From NCBI GenBank assembly GCA_012861695.1, contig JAAOOA010000127.1, forward strand, positions 16,810,755-16,874,754: a stretch of 64,000 bases of DNA, written 5' to 3'. The notes below the pieces were generated by a model. That model did no database searches. It saw only the letters and a list, made by a program, of their open reading frames with translations, and was not told where the DNA came from. The translations under genes and the position numbers were made by a program. This DNA comes from Trematomus loennbergii. Lineage: Eukaryota > Chordata > Actinopteri > Perciformes > Nototheniidae. Shown here in pieces: positions 1 through 12,479 of this stretch; position 1 is the stretch's first letter, and the number at the start of each line of letters is the position of its first letter.

Positions 1-3000
1 CTAATTAGCCAGTTGAATAATTCTAGTTAGTACATAACATCCTTTTAAAACAGATTGTGGAGAAAACTCTTTCAATACACTATTTTGACAAGATATGTCA
101 TTAGTTTTAAATTGAAATCAGAATGGGTTTGATCAAACCTTATGCTAAAATTGATTGGGAATTGAACCATCTAAACAACTCCAAGTTACTACTGTGTATT
201 TCTTGTAAAGAATAGGCTTTGCTGCTCATACAGTTGACTTTGATATAAACAACAATAACTATTATGTTGTATGCTAAGTTTAGTGTTGGCCCCTGTCCCT
301 GCTGAGGGCCATCTGTTAAGACCAGTTTCAAGAACTACCTTCAATTGTTCTAGATGTTGATCAAACCTTGAGTATTATTATACAATTTGGTTTTTATACT
401 TGTTAGAATCCCGCTATACTATTATTGTATCTGTTAGTGTCTCATAACTTACTATTATTTGGCTGCGACACAGTCCCAGGCACTTGATGCTCAGTATTTC
501 TATGGCAGTAGCTCTGTTTTGATCAAAGGGGTTCAGGGGCCTAAGTTTCAAATCCCCCAAAGCCCATTTTGGCGACTCTTTGTTTAGCCCATTGGCATTC
601 TGACCCCATGCTTCTCAGACTTTGAACTGAAAGCTTGGAAAATCCGTATCGCTTCTTTAAACACATTATCAGTGGGCTAGGTTTTAAGAATATCACTAAT
701 CATCTTAAGGTTTTAGTGCAGTGTGGCAGTATCGTTCGAGCCTCGGGCCCCTTTTACTGGCATGGGCACCGTTAGACATTTTCTGTGAAATATATGATAA
801 CTTAATGGCAGCAAGTGTTCTGTAAGTTTATGCATTTCATATTAGAGCAGCATAAATCTACACTGCTGGAATAATTCACTGTTAAAGGGAAATTGTTTTA
901 ATTTGACCTTTAACATACCTTTGGATTTATACCAGGTGGGTTTGTTTAAAATATGGCACTTGAATGAAGTTTGATGTTTCTAATAACAGTTCATGTGAGG
1001 CATGTCTGTTTGTAGCATCTTAAAACAGACTGCCTAGTATGTATTTTTTACTCTCAGTTCACTTAATTATCTTTAAGATTTGACTGACTTTGTTTAATCT
1101 TGCGAACACACATCCGAAGATTAAATGGAGTTTTATTTAAACTGTTGATACTGTAGTTTAATAAGTAATTTGTATGCTACTCTTGATGAATTGGTCTGCA
1201 TTGCATACATCTTGATAGACTAATGCAGCTCATGCACAATATACAAGGTCTATAAGTGGAAATATGAGGGGATCAGATTTCTGGGGAATATGCTTGATGC
1301 TAAGGGTCGCATAATCAGTTCTTGCAACATTTTTTAACTATTGATCAGTCAAGCTGCTGGAATTTCAGTTTTTGCAGACTCAATTTTTGTTTACTGTATC
1401 TACTATATTGTTTGGAACATTTTGTGACAGGTACAATCCATAGCAGTGGTATACAATACATTTAAAGACAACCTACCACAACATTGGACATCGGAAATAC
1501 AACGTTTGAAACTACTTTTACTGTAAGAGCAGTCTGATGTTTTACATTTTTATTATGTAATTGGACATATGTTTTATTTTTATATTGAAGATCATGCTCT
1601 TTAGCGAAACTAAATAGCCGTAAATTGAATTGAAAATGTTTGTTAAGTTGTTAAAAGACAAACCAATCAGGTATGTTTCTGAACACATTGAGCACTACCT
1701 GCATGAAAATTGTCCATATGTCAGGAGCATCTGCTTCCTCCTAATGAATGCTATACACTACCTGCAGTGCAACGTGTACGAGTTGATGATGATGCTGATA
1801 AACATTTAGCATTCCAGGCTAGTTAAGATAAAAATATCTTGTGACAACATAGGACCATCTCTTTGTGCTGGTCTTAAGAATGTGTGTGTCTGTGTGTGCA
1901 CAGATTATTGCATGCACGTCTGTTTGTCCCCCTTAGCTCCTCTCACACCTCCTCAATCTCATCAGCCCCCGTGCTTTAGAGTTGGCACCTTGAATCACAT
2001 TGTCTTCATCTGGAAATATTTCAGCTGCATTTCTGCCACTCTAAAGGGAGATAAAGATAAAGGAGAAGAAGGTAAAAACACACCCTGTTGTGTGAATTCT
2101 AGAGAAGGCCTTGAACCCTGCCATTCATCCCTTTCACTTCATCAGCTGAGTCTAATTGCCAGAGAGGACAGGATACCCAGGGCCCAATTGTTCCTTATCC
2201 TCTTTGGAGCCTCTGAGGCATGAAAAGCGAAAGGCCTGCTTTTGATCTTTTTTTGTGAGTTCTTTTTTCTTTTTTTCTGTCATGCCCTACTATCCTTTCC
2301 CTTAGAGTGAGACTATCCTTTCACACTGTGCCCCCTTCTTCAACCACGCAAAAATAATTATCAAGCTCTGCTTCATCAAATAATGGTAGATATTGGAGGT
2401 CATGATGGGGAGGGCCAGAGGTCTGCCGGGGTGGCCTTAGGATGCGGTAGAGCTCCCAACTCATCTTAAAGGCATGCTCCTTAGCTGTAGCTACCTTTAT
2501 ATACCTTGACCCCGGTTTTCGTTTGTCTGTCCTAATGAGACCCTCTCATGCAGCCGATGCAATAGAGGTCTTGCAATGGCAGGGTTGGGAGGCCAAAGTA
2601 CAATGAGACAGGGCTGTGCTCAGACAAGGGGCGCATCTGTGCTATCTTGGAAAAGAGCTCATGCGTCTCAACGCCCCATAGGCGCTAAGAGCGGATCTAT
2701 TGACACCTACTTGTCCTTTGCGGTCATCACCTTTCTGTGAAGAAGCAGGCACACCCAAGTTCTTGTTAGAAGTAATTCTTGGCAGAGTATTTAGCGAGGC
2801 AAAGTGCTTAACTCGGTTTGGGTGGCCATGCGGTGTAAGGATAAAGAATGCAGCTTTGTATTAATGAAAATTCCTTGGACCCAAAGACATGACAAGGGAT
2901 GTCAAATACCAATTTGTCTAAAGCAAACAGTCTTCATAGATAAAGAAAGAAGGGCACCGTTGTCTCTCTTAATGCTCAATTCCACACTTTTTTTAGGTTT

Positions 3001-3430
3001 AAAAGCATGCTTTAGGTTGTTGGTAATTACAATTTTTTAGAAAGTGCTTATTCAGAACAGTTTTTTAGCTATGTTTTCCTTAGTAACTGTATGGACTTTG
3101 CCATTAACCATGCCCAGAAATGTTTTAGAAATTGAAAGAATAAATGCAAGTTAAAACCCCTGCTGATTTTAAGAAAAAAGAAGGAAAAAAAGAAATCAAT
3201 GTGTAAGGAACAATGAGACCAAAGATAGGCAACCTAGCCACCTATCTAACTTGACAAAAGGGACAGCAGGATATACAATAAGTAGAGCAAAATGACAAAC
3301 AAAAAAACACAAGTAGGCAAACAAAAACCTTTAAGCAATCATGTTAAGCACGCCTAACATCTGAGCACTGTGCGAGAACAAAGCAGGGCTCCTGTCAGAG
3401 CATCGATCCACTCCTGAAGGCACACACATC
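1..3430. other. Non-coding AT-rich unique sequence
   Basis: No convincing gene was found. The first 1.7 kb is T-rich and could be intron, UTR or intergenic; no open frame of note or gene end can be tied to it. A short TG-rich patch lies at 1881-1902 and seeds an open frame (1882-2223) with no family resemblance. From about 2400 to 2760 the sequence is GC-richer and less repetitive, but no distinctive motif cluster is visible. Confidence 0.6.
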
Positions 3431-3443
3431 CTAGCTCTGATTG

Positions 3444-3514
3444 CTCCCTGCCTCTCTCTCGCGCCTCTCTCCCCCGCGCCTCTAACTCTCTCTGCTCCCG
3501 CTCCCGCTCCTTTC
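3444..3514 (+). repeat. Pyrimidine-rich tract with GCTCCC repeats
   Basis: About 70 nt of mostly C and T, including CTCTCTC runs and three GCTCCC units at 3493-3510. Long pyrimidine tracts can form triplex (H-DNA) or act as promoter-like nuclease-sensitive sites. No gene start is visible beside it, so no role is assigned. Confidence 0.5.
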
Positions 3515-3599
3515 TGAGAATGTTCTTATCGATCTGGCCTACTTCGCTGGAGTTAACTCACTGATAAAACCTGACCAAGGGCTTCCAATGGCCTGACAG

Positions 3600-5240
3600 A
3601 GTTTGGAGAGCTGGCGAGAAGGCAAAGATAATAAGAATAAAAAAGTAGTCGCTTAAATCACAACAATATTTTATCATAATATTGACTTAATGTTAAGTTT
3701 ATTCACTGTTCAGAAATATAATTTGTTATTAAAATGAGTACTTCTTTATTTAAAAAAAATGTTTTTAACTGTAAGAGAATTTTCTTTAGATAAGATGGTT
3801 TTCTGACAAATTATCCCCATCTGAAACATTTGACATGACTGTGGGACTCGAACTTAAGTTACAATTTAAAAAAGTAATATTTTAGTCTGTAGTCAAAACC
3901 AAACACTAATGTGATGCACTATTTGGAAATATTGATCATATATATATATACAAACTATTTTCCATTGTCTTTGGTTCACTCACTTGGTAATTTTGCACAT
4001 GGTTGTCGATTAGTAAGGAACGACCAACGTTTGAGTATGGCATTTCCAGCAAAGTGTTTAAGACCTTCTGGTGTATGCTTCTATACTTTAGCTGACTCAC
4101 CAAGATAGGAATTGTACTTTTCATTTTCACTGCCTTTTTCAGAAATAGCGCTTGAAATGTAAATCAGGAGTACGATAACCAAATTGGAACGGTGCTGATG
4201 TATTCAGTAGCTTTAGTCATTTATTCATTCATATATATATAATATATATATATATATAATTGCAGTTGTCTGACATCATGTAATGCAAAATAAAACTACT
4301 GAGCATTTGTCCAATGACTCAATTGCTTGAACTACTAGTTTGCATCTGAAATAGAAGGATTTTCAATCATTTGTATTAATTGTATTCTGCAATCGGTGAT
4401 CTATTGTCCTAACTAATACATTAGTACAAAAAAAGAGTAACTAAAGTAATAGTGTTCTTGTGCAGTTTATTGTAGATCCCAGACAATCAGTGTTCCTTAA
4501 CCAAAAGTGACTCATGTTTTGTGTATCAGTGTGTGTAATTGTGTCTCCAGAGTGTGATTACTTGTATGTCAGTGTGTGTATATTTTTGCAAGTGTGTTGT
4601 GCTGTCATGTTTGTAACATTCCATGTGGGAGGGTCTGTTGATAAGTAAGCCATCTGTAGTGTTCTGCAGCACGACATGTTGTAAAGCGAGATTTGAGAGT
4701 GTGGAGAGACTTGACTTGACAAATCTTGGCACATAATGAGACAGAAGGGAGTAAAGGCAGAAGTCTGTCCAGAGATAAACAATTAGATTTGTCCCTGAGT
4801 AAAGGCCAGGCAATGCAAGAACTCTCAGACTAACAAAATCAATATGGCTTCCAGTAAGAACACTCAGGGGGTAGAGTGATGAAGAGGTTATCATTCATTT
4901 CTCAGATTAGGACACACATACACAAGTACCAATAACGCTTTAAAAATCAATTGATCTCCAACATGAAAGCTGCTCGTCAGTGATGAATACATTTAAAAGT
5001 ATGCATCTGATATTCAGCTATCTGTCAAACATCCTCGGTCTAATGAGACATGACAACGTATATCAACAGGGACACTGAACTGAGATTGTCAAGCCAGTTT
5101 ACTTCAGCAGCCAATTGTGAGAGGATCTTAAAGGAGACAGCATTTGGGAATGAAGCTTTCACACCCTCGGATAAAACCACAATTGGAGCATGAGCCATAG
5201 ACGGAGTGGGCAGTCCCTTCGCGTTGCATCGCCTCTCAGG
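3600..5240. other. Non-coding AT-rich stretch
   Basis: Only simple-sequence patches are visible, with a (TA)n run at 3938-3951 and a larger one at 4229. The open frames on both strands at 3.9-4.9 kb overlap one another and look like chance. No RNA gene or recognisable exon was seen. Confidence 0.6.
4229..4259. repeat. (AT)n microsatellite, imperfect
   Basis: Alternating A/T of about 30 nt with a single AA interruption. It is self-complementary and probably length-polymorphic. No associated gene. Confidence 0.85.
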
Positions 5241-5324
5241 TCCTGCCCAGACTTGAACGTCTAAACTAACATCTCACCACTGTTCCCAGCAGGCCTCACA
5301 AGGGTAGCACTGCCAGGGCAAGGA

Positions 5325-5367
5325 GGGTTGGAGGGTTGGACTGTTGGGGGGAGATGGGAGGGTGAGG
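5325..5367 (+). other. Candidate G-quadruplex motif
   Basis: Runs of three or more G occur at 5325-5327, 5333-5335, 5346-5351 and 5355-5357, with more G runs following to 5367. Most loops are short and one is 10 nt, so the pattern is a loose fit to the G4 rule. It opens a GC-richer block (about 5270-5720) with scattered CpGs in an otherwise AT-rich area. The block resembles a regulatory patch; no transcript can be shown. Confidence 0.4.
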
Positions 5368-5550
5368 GCGCCGTCCTGCTCTCAGCTTGCACACGCTTTA
5401 AAGAAGAAAACAAAAAGATAGGACGAAGGGTTTTGGAGTGGAAGTGGGGGACGATCACAACTTGTGTGCAACTGCTGTTAGGCAGGGCAGCCTCCTTAGA
5501 GACGCCTAGTCGCTGACCATAAAGGTGTGAGCCGGAGCCGAGGCCAGCCT

Positions 5551-5580
5551 GTCGCCTCATCTCCATGGAGACGGCAACGT
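5551..5580. promoter_or_regulatory. Candidate RFX-like palindromic site
   Basis: A perfect 12-bp palindrome, TCTCCATGGAGA (5560-5571), is followed at once by CGGCAAC. RFX X-boxes are imperfect palindromes with GGNAAC-type half sites and often contain a central CATGG. One half (GGCAAC) matches and the other is diverged, so this is a resemblance and not a full consensus. It sits in the GC-richer block that starts near 5270. Confidence 0.3.
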
Positions 5581-5729
5581 GTCACCCCAGTGGGCTTGTC
5601 TCTGCTGTGGCCTGGAGCAGCAAGAGCACTTGGGGATGTGGCCCGGCCATCACCTGGGCTCCAGGGGACCAGGAGCCACTGCTCTGATGACCTTCAACAA
5701 CCTGCCAGTCTGTCATCTCGGTTTGGGGA

Positions 5730-7920
5730 ATAACAAGAAATAAATCAGCTGGGGATTTGAGTAGAGACATTTTTTACTGGGCCATTGTATCTTTGGAGGA
5801 GGCTCTTTGTTCCAGTGGGAATGAACTATAGAGAAGGAAGTTCTTTCACAACATTAACCCACTTGATTTAAAAAAGTTCTCCTTTGCGAATATTACCATT
5901 TAAATTCAAGACATAGATACAAAGTCTATACTGTACATTGGTATTTGGTTATTCTCCTGCTAGTAATTCTATAAATATATATATGACCAAACAGGAAAAG
6001 GTTACATGTTAATTGGATTAGAATATTATCATATCGATTTGTCAAACTCAGTCTTTCCTTCAGCAAGTAACAACACAATAAAATCACTACTGGACTGAAA
6101 TCACCACTTGAGTCTGCAACATTTTGGTAAAGAAATGTGTTGAGTCAAAGCTGTTGCTTTGGTTGTGATGACAGTCAATACATTTCAAATGTGCATAATC
6201 AATTGTGTTGGGGTTTCAGCTTATTATTTAATTATAAATTAATCTGTTGTGTATTTTTCTGGATTTGTAGATAATATAATACTAGAAAATACTTCCCAAT
6301 CACAATTTCCTAAAGCACAGGTTCATTTGTTTTAGCTCTTGTGGTCGCCATCAGTTCAAAAGTCTAACTACGTCAAGCACAAGTTGCTTTATAGTGTACA
6401 AAAAAGTGTTATATTAAATTCCCCATTATTTTTGATATGTGCATTGATATGCGTTGTTTGTCTGTTTCTACTTAGGCAATACCTTTTTAGGTCTCACCAA
6501 CACAAACATCAGTAAAGAAAAATGAAAAATAAAGAAGCTTACTTTTTTCTTTATTCTTCTTTCTTTCTTTTAGGAGTGTGGACACTGCAGTAGCAACAAA
6601 CCTAAAACAAATATTTGCATAATCAGAAACATCAGATAAATTCCTGTATAATTGCTATTGTTGGTATCGGTGTGATACATTTTTGCCAAATCGGATCTAA
6701 AATCTTCATTCGAGTGTAAAGCTGTGCTATCCCAACCATTCCCTGGAGACACTTGTGTTGCATTATCTGACAAACCAATACATGGGACTCTGTGGAAAAA
6801 TCTGTGCTTTCTTCCTTTCAGCCAAAAAGAAAGAGGATTTTGAATGGAGTGGTGATTCTTTATGCAGAGCTGAGACGCGACACCTTCGGTGAGAGATGGC
6901 GAGCCCTAATAATACAGAGCTGTACAATGGTTCTGACAGGCGAGCAATAAAGCAATCAGGGTCCCAGGCATTCCAAATCTCTTTACCGCCCACCCTCTAA
7001 CAGACTGAGAGATGGGCTGCTGACCTGTGGGCTGTCAATCATGGGGGATACCTGCTGGAGCCTGATCAGGGAGAGCTGAGGGCACCAGTCCATCAGATCT
7101 GTTTTCACACTCCAGACACTAACATTGCAAGCATAACCACAGACACAAAAAGCCCCACCGCCTCGCTCTTAATTAGGAGATGTGGGTGCATTGTTTGGGG
7201 GGTTCTGGACTTGTTTGGTTTAAATGGGTATGGGAGTGTCTTAGATATAGGGGGATAGTAAGTGGAATCCCAGTGAGACAGAGAATAACCTTTTCCCTTG
7301 ATTTAGGAATCAGGCATTGATCTGTCACGCTGTTTTGTACAAGCAAGAGCTCTTTCAGCATTGCTTCTCTGTGTGTGTATGTGCGATACGTGTGTGGAGG
7401 TCTGAGAGAGGGGGGTGGGTAACGGAGGCTTGTTCATTAGCTGTCTGTAGCCCATTCCAGCAAATAGATCACCATAATACTGTGGTTAGTTAATGGCTTT
7501 CTGGTGTTTTCTCTCTAGAGTCTTCCTGTCTGAGGGCTGACTGCTAAAACTCCTCCACTGTTTTCTCCTCCTTTTTCCAAGTGGGGAGTCTTGTGTTCTG
7601 CTGCCTAACTCCGACAATTGGCTTCAGCCAGCGGCCAAGTCTGTGAGCAGTCTGGCTGCATGGACTCACATTAGAGAACTAAAAGCAACATCACAAAAAC
7701 ATGCTGATCTGACATTCTGCCTCATATAGTGACTGGAATCATACTGGTTCTCCTCAAATCAAACACCCCATGTGTGACAGGGAAGGCTCCCACAATAGGG
7801 AATTGTGTTGTTGTGTACCTATAAGGGTCTAAGTATAAAAATGTGTCATACATGGCTATATACATTAAATGGTCTTGACTTGACGCTGTCTTTGCATTTG
7901 GCCTCTGTTGCAATAAAGAT
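5730..7920. other. Non-coding stretch with a POU-like island
   Basis: Mostly AT-rich unique sequence. An octamer ATTTGCAT lies at 6613-6620, followed by AATCAG. A less AT-rich patch near 7440-7500 (around TTAGTTAATGGC) has the texture of a conserved element. Nothing coding is supported. Confidence 0.5.
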
Positions 7921-7991
7921 CCAGTTTTCACCATTATTCAGAATTAGAGGTTGGCTGTTTAAGTCCCCGTATGGAGTATGGACTACTAGCT

Positions 7992-8046
7992 GTAGAGGTG
8001 CCAGTTCACCTACTGGGCATGAACAGGGTGCCCTTGAGCAAGGTGA
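7992..8046 (+). repeat. Worn fragment of a dispersed teleost repeat
   Basis: The segment reads GGTGCCAGTTCACC..., then AGGGTGCCCTTGAGCAAGG. From memory this resembles a short repeat core scattered through many teleost genomes. Only about 55 nt is recognisable and the flanks are diverged, so family and full extent are uncertain. There is no coding content. Confidence 0.4.
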
Positions 8047-8069
8047 TGTATGATGGCTGACCTTGTGCT

Positions 8070-10190
8070 ATGATCCCTGTAAAATGCATGTCTGTGGTTT
8101 ACAGGGATATATTATTTTGTAATGTTTGAATTGTCCTGTGTTCATTGAAAATAAAACATATTATTTACTGTATATCATTTGTATATAAAATAAACGTTTC
8201 TGAGAATATCAGATGGCGATATAACATAAATACAATCTCATCTAGGTCCTGAATTGGAACCATTATCATGTTCCTTTAGGAAGTTTGTTGTTTGTTATGT
8301 CTATATTGCACTTAAAATGTGTATTCAGCCGTAGGCCATAGGCATAATTGCTTGTGCTATTACAGCAAATTATTCCTAATGCATCGCTTGCTAATTGTGA
8401 CTCATTGAGCATTTTGTCTAAAATACTTCTATTTTTTCTTGACATTTCGTAATGCTGTTTTGAGGTTTACAGGAAGCAAACAAGTGTAAATCTGATCACT
8501 CAGTTGCTGTCATGTGACAAATTTCATTTTGATCGATGTAGTTACTAATTGAGGGTTTAAACATTAACCTAGGCTTGTTGTTAGGTTTGGGAGCTATGTT
8601 TTATAATGATTACATCTGATTGCATTATGACATTTTTCAGTTATTTTCGATGTGGGAGATTGAGTACGATTGCTAGGCAACTGACCAAAAAAAGGTTGTC
8701 TTTTATTTGAATGAAAAAGGTGATTTTCTTGTTAAAATCTGTCTATATTTGGTTGAGAATTGTTCATCATCATAACTTAAACTACATTTTCAGTATTAGT
8801 TAAATGTATAGAATGTTCTAAACACCACAAGAGTAGGGATTTGTATGTCCTTATTAAAACCTTTTTTAAAGCATTTTCAGATATTCCATTGGGTTAGTTT
8901 TAAAGGGCAGCAACTTTATAATTTCTTTATATTAATAAGCCATAAACCATTGCATGCTGTGTGAAAGGCTTATTCTTTGAGGAACTACTTTGGAAGTTGT
9001 TGACGTTATTTGGTTTGAGACCATCTTCAGAAGAGCATCTGTATGTATACAGTATAACTGTATGCCGTTGTGTGTGGCAGAGAGGACTTTTGCTGACTAG
9101 TTTTAATGAGAACCATGAAGTCTTGCCCCTCTTTGCTAGCTTATGGGATAGCTGTCTTGCGTGGGGAAAAGTGAAAGTTCAATGATAGAAGATGAAAGGA
9201 GTCAATGTTTTAGAGTGGATTTTTACCTCAACCATATTTGAAAACGACTGATGAGTTTTGCAGAAGTCTTTACTTAAACTGTCCCTCAGTGGTCCTCATG
9301 TAGACCCCCCTCCCCCACACACACACACACACCATTTTGTGTAAAGAAAGACGTGTTTTGTTCTTGCCAGATCTCTGATGTCATCTTTTACTGAGAACAT
9401 GCATGTGATCTTCTGCAGCTGGAAGAGCAGCCCATATGCATTTTACATCACCCTTAGTTATTTTTGGGTCAGGAGAAGCAGGCTTTACTGGACCATTCAC
9501 AATCTGACACTGAAGTCTGGTTAACACTGGGTTTCTCTTCCCATGCTCCTGTCCGCTGACAGCAATATCCCCTAAACACATCAAGCCTTTAAAAAATGTT
9601 ATATCCTGCTGTATAACTAAACTTAGATGTCTGCATTTAATGTTTAAACCTGATGTCAAAACTTTTGGTTTGGTTTGCTGCCAATGTACATGGTTCAATT
9701 CCATGAATGTATTGGAGTCTACTTTTTAGAGCTAAGTAGTTTGACACATTTCCATTTTTTACAAAAAAAATGTGTTCTAGTTTATTCACACACTGTTGAT
9801 TTTAACAGTTGATTTGTTCTTGAAAAGGTTAGAATATTTTGGGCTGTTTACAGATACTACTAGATATAGACACCAGCTTTGTTTCTGTGTCGTGAACTGC
9901 ACTCATCAACTTTGACTGAAGCTCAATACAAAGTAGATTTCTTATATTCCAAATGTGAGACTTTGTGACCCTGTGGAATCATACTGCTTTCCAGGTCATA
10001 TAAATAGTAATAAATGAGTCATGTTGGAGATGGAAAGAAAGTAAATCATGCTTGAATCATACTGGCTGGCCATCTTGTGAAACTCTGCGTGAAAGTTTTG
10101 TTCATTTTCCCATTTCTCAACTTCAACGTGAACACTCCGCAAAACAAACAAACCTGAAAGCCTGCCCCGACAACTTCTTCCTTTTATTGG
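8070..10190. other. Non-coding stretch
   Basis: AT-rich unique sequence to about 9300, then a less AT-rich patch at 9390-9560. On the minus strand, 9704-9381 is open for 107 codons but matches no family I know. A short (CA)n run is at 9316-9332. No supported gene. Confidence 0.55.
9316..9332. repeat. Short (CA)n microsatellite
   Basis: Seventeen bases of alternating CA directly after a C-rich run. Low information and no gene association. Confidence 0.75.
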
Positions 10191-10303
10191 CAGCTGATAC
10201 ATGAACAAGAGGTTGTCTTGGCTGAAAAAAGCAACTGCTGAGGCGTTTCTGGACCTCCAGACCTTTGTGACCAATGGCGTGTCATCCCTCACTTTGTCAT
10301 GTT

Positions 10304-10374
10304 TAACTAAAACCAATCCCCATTCAAAGCAGCATCCATCAGTGTTAGTTGAGAACAATGACAGATTGCCTTTC
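10304..10374 (+). repeat. Copy A of a duplicated ~70-bp non-coding segment
   Basis: This aligns collinearly with 12401-12472. Both copies start TAACTAAAACC and share the exact 14-mer CATCCATCAGTGTT, then GATGACA-like and CTTTC blocks; by eye about 70% identity with two small gaps. CTCACT precedes both copies. An SOX-like AACAATG lies inside this copy. It may be an old local duplication of a regulatory element or two fragments of one ancient dispersed repeat. No coding potential is seen. Confidence 0.5.
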
Positions 10375-10904
10375 TGCAGCACTCAAAGCATCTGGATCCT
10401 TTCTCTACTCCCCCTCTTTTATGTATGGTAAACAGCCTGAATAACAGCTGGGCAATGAGAATTTACAAGTTAATCAATTGTTTGTTAGGAGCCACAGCGA
10501 TGCCCCATACCAAACCATCTGCAAGTTAATGTTCATTTACCATGCTAATTTTACTATCCGCAACAGCGTATCTATTGATTTCTTCTAGAGAGATTTTATC
10601 CACACTAAACATTAGCCTTTATCTTAAAAATAGCACCTACATTAAAGATGTGAGAGTGTTCAATTTAGCCTGTGAGGAATAAAAAGTTAAGCCAACTGAA
10701 CAATGAATTCATCTGGTGCTAACAAATGTGTGCCAAAACAAGCAGAAAACTATAAGAGCAGTACCACTGGGGTCTCATGCGTCTCCAGGATGTCCTGGAA
10801 GTCATATTAAGTTTCACACAATGTTGATGCGCCTAGTTAAGCACTGTTTACCCTGGACACTGTGTTTCCTGTTAAAGTGAAGTTGCCTTTGTCTCTCCTC
10901 CCAG

Positions 10905-10999
10905 GTGTTTGTGCCTGTGGCAAGGTCTTGGTCTTTTGTTCCCTCCCGCTCCCTCGTGTCCACCACAAGACGGCCGGCATGAACACCAGCCTCAGACAG
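10905..10999 (+). other. Exon-like segment (unverified), 95 bp
   Basis: A good polypyrimidine tract and acceptor (TTTGTCTCTCCTCCCAG) ends at 10904, and a CAG|GTCAGT donor starts at 11000. The segment is GC-richer than its surroundings and carries several CpGs. Two of three plus frames are open throughout. An ATG in a purine-free but GC-rich context (GCCGGCATGA, ATG at 10979-10981) would begin M-N-T-S-L-R-Q before the donor. It could be a 5' UTR or first-coding exon, a lncRNA exon, or chance. No protein family is recognised, and 95 is not a multiple of three. Confidence 0.22.
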
Positions 11000-11009
11000 G
11001 TCAGTCAAA

Positions 11010-12390
11010 AGTATCCCTCAACACACAGCAGTCTACACCATGGGCTCTAGTCAAATTTCACCACATTTACTGTATTCATCATTCAAAACTAGTTTGAGCA
11101 TTAGATGCATCTGTTATTTATTCTTAACATGTGTAATACTAACAAGAAAGGAGACTGAACACAGGAAACATAAACAATAAAAAAACACAAGCATCTCCTT
11201 CCATTTGCTTGTGACTTACCTTCCCCAAGAAATAAGTAATGCTATTTAATAAGATGGCAGAAATTGATATTAACAAACCTTAATCTGACAATAAAATGTT
11301 GAGAAAACTCATAAATACACAATGGAACAGCAACGTCTTTGAGAACATTCAGAAATTGGAAAATATTTTTCTATTAAATGTTCCTATTTTTTTGGCTATG
11401 CTATCTTGGCAGCCTTGAACCAGTGTTAGGATAAGGGCACCATTTACAACTGAGCTGTGAGCACTGGTATTCACCTTCCCCTATTTCCCGGCTGCAGCAC
11501 ACAAACCGCACGCTACTTTATTTATAATCCAACCAACCTCAGTGTGTAACTCTTGCCCCGTACTCTTGCTCGCATCACACAGTGAGGTCACTTCCCTCTG
11601 CACCTCCACCACTGCTCTTGCATTCCAACATGGCTCTAGGACAGCAGCCCAGCAAAGCTCTATACTCCTCAAATCACAAAGAGGCCCAGATCAGAGCCGA
11701 GCTGGACGTGAGCCAGGATCCAGGCCCTCACAGCCCAGGCAGCTGGGGGCAGCCTATAATAAGTGGGAGACAATGAGAACTAGCACACCTCCCACGCTTT
11801 GCGTGTGGATGTCGATATAGAATTGAAATTAAATTGTTTCATAGGTTTCACTAGACTACACTAATTATGAAAATATATTATAACTGCTGGTGGGTTTAGC
11901 AGATATTTACATTAAGGATATATGTTTAACATAACAGACCTCAAATTAAGAGAATATGTATTATTCAAATCACTATAGTGGGTTTTGAAAGTGCAAAGCT
12001 ATAAAGGACAAAGATTAATACAATTCACACCAAAGAAAGAGACATTCTTGAGCTTTGATATTGCTTAAACTTTGAAAAAGTGCTGAACTATATATTCCTT
12101 TCTTATGAATTCATAGGCCAGCTTACTTTTGTATGTGCTGCTACACTTTTTAAAATCCAAAATTTAATTGAGCCAGACAAAAAAAAACTGGGCAACTTAA
12201 CCGTTTTTTCCAACAGTCATCAAAAACATGTATGTACAATGTTATTCTTTCACATGGGGGAAAGTAGACATATTAAAGGCCTTTTATTTTTAATGAATAA
12301 TAATGAACAGTTCACTGTGATGTAGACGGCGGTGGTGCTTTAATGGTCCCTTGTAGCCTCTTAAGCCTCTGGTGATAAATCTCACACAGG
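11010..12390. other. Non-coding stretch
   Basis: AT-rich flanks surround a GC-richer patch at 11480-11790, where two overlapping plus frames are open (one beginning M-A-L-G-Q-Q-P at about 11630). Neither resembles a known protein, and no splice sites frame them convincingly. Confidence 0.5.
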
Positions 12391-12400
12391 CTCACTCGTA

Positions 12401-12472
12401 TAACTAAAACCCAAACCTCATTCAACTTCACATCCATCAGTGTTTGGCTGAAAGCGATGACAAAGCACTTTC
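12401..12472 (+). repeat. Copy B of a duplicated ~70-bp non-coding segment
   Basis: Partner of 10304-10374, in the same orientation and 2.1 kb downstream. The exact shared core is CATCCATCAGTGTT at 12431-12444, with TAACTAAAACC at the left edge. It lies about 220 bp before a HOX-PBX type site (TGATTTATGG, 12692-12701), so it may belong to a larger regulatory island. Confidence 0.5.
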
Positions 12473-12479
12473 AATTACA

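Noticed and set aside
723..735. 13-nt match to the 5' end of U4 snRNA (GTGGCAGTATCGT)
   Set aside because: The flanks do not follow the U4 sequence on either side, so this is neither a U4 gene nor a convincing pseudogene.
11582..11776. Open frame beginning M-A-L-G-Q-Q-P-S-K within a GC-richer patch
   Set aside because: A second frame is equally open over the same bases, there are no convincing splice sites, and no family is recognised.
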